Shown: positions 63,575 to 64,000 of the stretch, piece after piece | Numbering within the stretch: the stretch's first letter is position 1 | Layout: every line of letters begins with the position of its first letter | Assembly: GCF_900113025.1 (NCBI RefSeq) | Contig: NZ_FONT01000002.1 | Location: forward strand, 503,878 to 567,877 | Direction of reading: 5' to 3' | Source of the DNA: Alteribacillus iranensis | Lineage (GTDB): Bacteria > Bacillota > Bacilli > Bacillales > Marinococcaceae | Length of the DNA stretch: 64,000 nt | The notes under the pieces: generated by a model | Told to the model about the DNA's origin: nothing | Database searches by the model: none | What the model saw: the letters and a program-made list of their open reading frames with translations, nothing else | Position numbers and translations under genes: made by a program

Positions 63575-64000
63575 AGCACTGACCGGGTTCCTTCGCTCGG
63601 CTAGTTTTATCCTCTTGCCTCATTACTGCGGCAATACAAACGGCTAACGTTCATCACTACTATGAACCCGCTGCCACTTTGTAAGCGTCTCTGGTGCCAA
63701 CTCACCTCATCTTACAAAGCTTCATACGTTCCGCTAGGTCTGTCCCTTGTTTTGATGACCGTAGGCTCCCACTATCCAGGTATGAGAACGACTGGTTTAA
63801 CAGCCTGAATTGTGCCAATCGCCGGTATGGTATTACACCCATACGGATACATCCTAACCTGCTAGCATTTACTCTTAGCATGCACCACCTCATCCTGCCT
63901 ACATGGGTTCGTCTGCCTAGCCATCTTTTAAGGAGCCCCACCTTGCTTTGGCAAGTACGACTTCACCTGACTTCGCCCCTCCCGAGAGTCAGCTCGTCAC
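63575..64000 (-). mobile_element. Group II intron 5' (domain I-III) fragment, cut by window end
   Basis: Read on the minus strand the stretch is rich in structured-RNA features typical of bacterial group II introns: CAAGGTGGGGCTCC, AGATGGCTAGGCAG, CAGGATGAGGTGGTGC, GTAATGAGGCAAG and AGCGAAGGAACCCGGTC, the last normally lying just before the maturase start. Here the maturase is absent. The 5' end of the intron lies beyond base 64000. Open frames inside are not real. Confidence 0.6.

Noticed and set aside
63702-63941. 79-residue minus-strand frame near the right end
   Set aside because: It lies within structured group II intron RNA; the conserved features are RNA, not protein.

Overview
The window comes from a spore-forming, probably salt- or alkali-adapted member of the Bacillaceae; genus and species cannot be fixed from the sequence. 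Reasons: AGGAGG-type ribosome binding sites with many TTG and GTG starts, Bacillaceae-restricted small families (YvrJ, DUF1659, DUF2922, DUF3231, DUF4256, UPF0180/YkuS, CarD), and a set of very acidic secreted proteins with SLH (S-layer homology) domains.

Layout. 0.4-5.1 kb: YjiH-type membrane protein, D-2-hydroxyacid dehydrogenase, agmatinase-type ureohydrolase and a divergent LysR regulator. 6-16 kb: CNNM/CBS transporter, a membrane-anchored PIN-domain protein with a small partner, CPA-type antiporter, uppP, LysE exporter, a lysine/glutamate-rich membrane protein, a frameshifted lipoprotein. 16-22 kb: CarD regulator, DUF4870 protein, a 936-aa S-layer protein with a TTG start, an aldo/keto reductase. 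22.8-27 kb: a compact module of DnaD-like and DnaC-like replication proteins, a cytoplasmic-type amidase, DUF1659, DUF2922, YvrJ and a small XRE regulator. 27-39 kb: a YkuS-YtxH fusion, a second DUF4870 protein, two more SLH proteins (one ending in an Asp tail, one with a FecR domain), a DUF3231 protein, a CPBP protease and an SLH-anchored lytic transglycosylase. 39-43 kb: a truncated PIN toxin with its antitoxin, DUF4256, DUF5652 and an AbrB-type membrane protein. 43-51 kb: an efflux region (lipoprotein, RND pump, membrane-fusion lipoprotein, MarR, then a TolC-family protein). 51-56 kb: a graveyard of accessory genes (Rpn fragment, DarG with a nonsense-split DarT, DUF3990-like fragment, flagellin 3' fragment). 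56-61.3 kb: a catabolic cluster (DUF4387, AtuA-like, GntR // TRAP permease, small membrane protein, class I glutamine-amidotransferase-like hydrolase) with matching operator-like palindromes. 61.5-64 kb: decayed genes and group II intron remnants on the minus strand.

The most unusual content is a family of nine intergenic arrays covering about 4.5 kb (near 0.1, 5.5, 14.0, 17.6, 22.3, 31.8, 37.2, 40.4 and 43.1 kb). Their sequence diverges strongly but they keep one lattice: a TNACC box every 51-52 bp (sometimes 62 bp), and a second, complementary-looking box (GGGCA, CGTCA, CGGCA, GGTCA or GGTAA) starting about 30 bp after each. One array keeps the 52-bp step for 12 consecutive boxes without an indel. 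All nine arrays point the same way although gene directions vary, and two of them appear to have overwritten gene 3' ends. The spacing is close to whole helical turns, which suggests a protein-binding scaffold; I do not recognise the family.
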